Assembly (NCBI RefSeq): GCF_030817315.1
Contig: NZ_JAUSZF010000001.1
Coordinates: forward strand, 2,747,001-2,811,000
Length of the DNA: 64,000 nt
From: Sphingomonas faeni
GTDB taxonomy: Bacteria; Pseudomonadota; Alphaproteobacteria; Sphingomonadales; Sphingomonadaceae
Reading direction: 5' to 3'
Under the pieces are notes generated by a model. That model searched no databases. It was given only the letters and a program-made list of their open reading frames with translations, and was not told the origin of the DNA. This document shows, in pieces, positions 63,009 through 64,000 of the stretch. The first letter of the stretch is position 1, and each line of letters starts with the position of its first letter. Made by a program: the position numbers and the translations under genes.

Positions 63009-63563
63009 TTACGGCAGCATCACCGTGTCGATGACGTGGATCACGCCGTTCGACTGCATGACGTTGGCGATCGTGACGCGGCCCTTGTGGCCCTTGCCGT
63101 CCATGATACTCCAGCCGCTGCCTGCCTTCATGAACATCAGCGGCTCGCCCTGCACGGTGGTGTAGGTCGCGGTGCCGCCATTTGCCTTCGCCTTGGCGGC
63201 AATGTCGGCGGCGGTGATCGTGCCGGGGACGACGTGATAGGTCAGGACGCCGGCGAGTTGCGCCTTGTTCTCCGGCTTGAGCAACGTGTCGACGGTGCCG
63301 GCGGGCAGTTTCGTGAATGCGGTGTTGGTCGGCGCGAACACCGTGAACGGCCCCGGCCCCGACAGCGTCTCGACCAAGCCGGCGGCCTTTACCGCGGCGA
63401 CCAAAGTCGTGTGATCCTTTGAATTGACGGCGTTCTCGACGATGGTCTTGGTCGGGTACATCGCAGCACCGCCGACCCTCGGGTTGGTCTGGGCTGCGAC
63501 GGTCCCGCTGCCGCTGACGGCAACTGCGGCTGCAACGATCGCGGTACGAAACACGTGATTCAC
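63009..63563 (-). CDS. Fasciclin-domain exported protein
   Basis: 184 residues: a signal peptide (VNHVFRTAIVAAAVAVSGSG, cleavage after VAA near residue 24), a short linker, then one FAS1 domain with the conserved H1-like FTVFAPTNTAFTKLPAG and H2-like GVIHVIDTVMLP motifs and YHVVPG. FAS1 proteins mediate adhesion outside the cell. The start is GTG 63563, fixed by AAGGAGA seven bases upstream. Confidence 0.92.
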   Translation of the reverse strand: MNHVFRTAIVAAAVAVSGSGTVAAQTNPRVGGAAMYPTKTIVENAVNSKDHTTLVAAVKAAGLVETLSGPGPFTVFAPTNTAFTKLPAGTVDTLLKPENKAQLAGVLTYHVVPGTITAADIAAKAKANGGTATYTTVQGEPLMFMKAGSGWSIMDGKGHKGRVTIANVMQSNGVIHVIDTVMLP

Positions 63564-63570
63564 GGCATGC

Positions 63571-63577
63571 TCTCCTT
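63571..63577 (-). promoter_or_regulatory. Ribosome-binding site fixing the GTG start of the fasciclin gene
   Basis: AAGGAGA on the minus strand, seven bases before GTG 63563. Confidence 0.75.
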
Positions 63578-63646
63578 CACGGCGCCGTTCATTCGGCGCA
63601 ACCGCAAGAAGATACGGCCGGATCGGGATAATGATGCAGCCGTGTT

Positions 63647-64000
63647 TCAGATCGTTGCGAGAAGCCTGTCCCATGCCGCGATCTCATCGTCGTGACGCTT
63701 CGTTACGGTCAGATCGCTTGCCGTTGCCGTCGCGAAATCGACGTCGATCGACCCGCTCCATTCGAACGTCGCGTTACCCGACAGCGTGACCATCGCCGCT
63801 TCGCTCGCCTCGGCGCGGACCAGCCCGCCCTTGTTGAAGACGGTGGTCGGCGTGTCGTACGCGATCCGCCCGGTCAGGCACGCGGCGTAGGTCGACGCCG
63901 CCATCGCGCTGCCGCAACTGTCGGTTAGTCCGACCCCGCGCTCGAAGGTGCGGACGAACAGATCGGCGCCGCGGACTTCGACGAAGCTGACATTGGCGCG
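63647..64000 (-). CDS. dapF: Diaminopimelate epimerase, C-terminal part (5' end outside window)
   Basis: Converts LL- to meso-diaminopimelate for lysine and peptidoglycan. The visible C-terminal 117 residues read in frame from base 64000 leftward. They contain a FVRTFERGVGLTDSCGSAMA segment holding the second catalytic cysteine (family G-x-T-x-x-C-G-S/T-G/A), then VFNKGGLVRAEA and a closing VTLSGNATFEW. The last about 40 residues are more divergent than typical DapF. The active-site Cys of the first half lies beyond the window. Confidence 0.82.
   Translation of the reverse strand, partial: RANVSFVEVRGADLFVRTFERGVGLTDSCGSAMAASTYAACLTGRIAYDTPTTVFNKGGLVRAEASEAAMVTLSGNATFEWSGSIDVDFATATASDLTVTKRHDDEIAAWDRLLATI

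Overview
The window is chromosomal DNA of a GC-rich alphaproteobacterium, most likely a Sphingomonas or close relative. The evidence is a MipZ-type division ATPase (characteristic of alphaproteobacteria), a single long RelA/SpoT enzyme, an HWE/HisKA_2 kinase, a class I PHA synthase with a phasin, the lgt-midA-pgeF neighbourhood, and abundant intergenic palindromes, several built on a CTTCGACTTCGCTCAGG core. Gene content is mostly core metabolism and envelope functions. I see no phage, plasmid, insertion sequence, CRISPR array, rRNA or tRNA.

Layout. 0-3.4 kb: 3' end of topA, a SEL1-like protein, panC, and a mipZ/J-protein pair. 3.4-6.3 kb: phosphomannomutase, a bacterial PH-domain protein and a DnaQ-like exonuclease. 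6.4-9.3 kb: three overlapping signalling genes (CHASE3 histidine kinase, single-domain receiver, receiver-HWE kinase). 9.4-16.1 kb: a TetR repressor divergent from a tripartite RND efflux operon, with a perfect 20-bp operator between them; the outer-membrane gene has an in-frame TGA. 16.2-26.5 kb: FMN reductase, penicillin-binding protein 1A, threonine-aldolase-like lyase, DMT exporter, an SDR/M28 peptidase pair, and pepN. 26.6-30.3 kb: tadA, a small membrane protein, rpmB, a phytase-like esterase, a glycine-zipper protein and a phosphoribosyltransferase. 30.4-35.4 kb: leftward lgt-midA-GNAT-pgeF followed by a cystathionine-synthase-family enzyme. 35.4-41.2 kb: acyl-CoA synthetase (frameshifted), molybdenum hydroxylase large subunit, hemH, phaB. 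41.6-46.9 kb: murA, a frameshifted Crp/Fnr gene, clpS, phasin, phaC. 47.4-52.8 kb: alaC-like aminotransferase, TauE/SafE permease, thioesterase, HxlR regulator, rsh. 52.8-57.1 kb: a surface-glycan module (GtrB-like GT2, methyltransferase, GtrA, and a frameshifted GT-C protein). 57.3-60.5 kb: yggT-DUF167-folD-marC, chained by 4-nt overlaps, and argB. 60.7-64 kb: queuosine-precursor transporter, nucleoside transporter, fasciclin protein, and the 3' part of dapF.

The two most noteworthy patterns are these. (1) Four genes carry single lesions: one nonsense codon and three +1 insertions. Each is precisely localisable because the expected protein resumes in frame afterwards. They are either real decay or a consensus-quality problem. 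(2) About five families of long intergenic palindromes sit at 10 of 13 convergent gene junctions but only 1 of 12 divergent junctions. One of them has been captured as the coding N-terminus of midA. The most interesting biology is the 52.8-57.1 kb glycan module: its GT-C protein has motifs laid out like those of STT3/AglB oligosaccharyltransferases.
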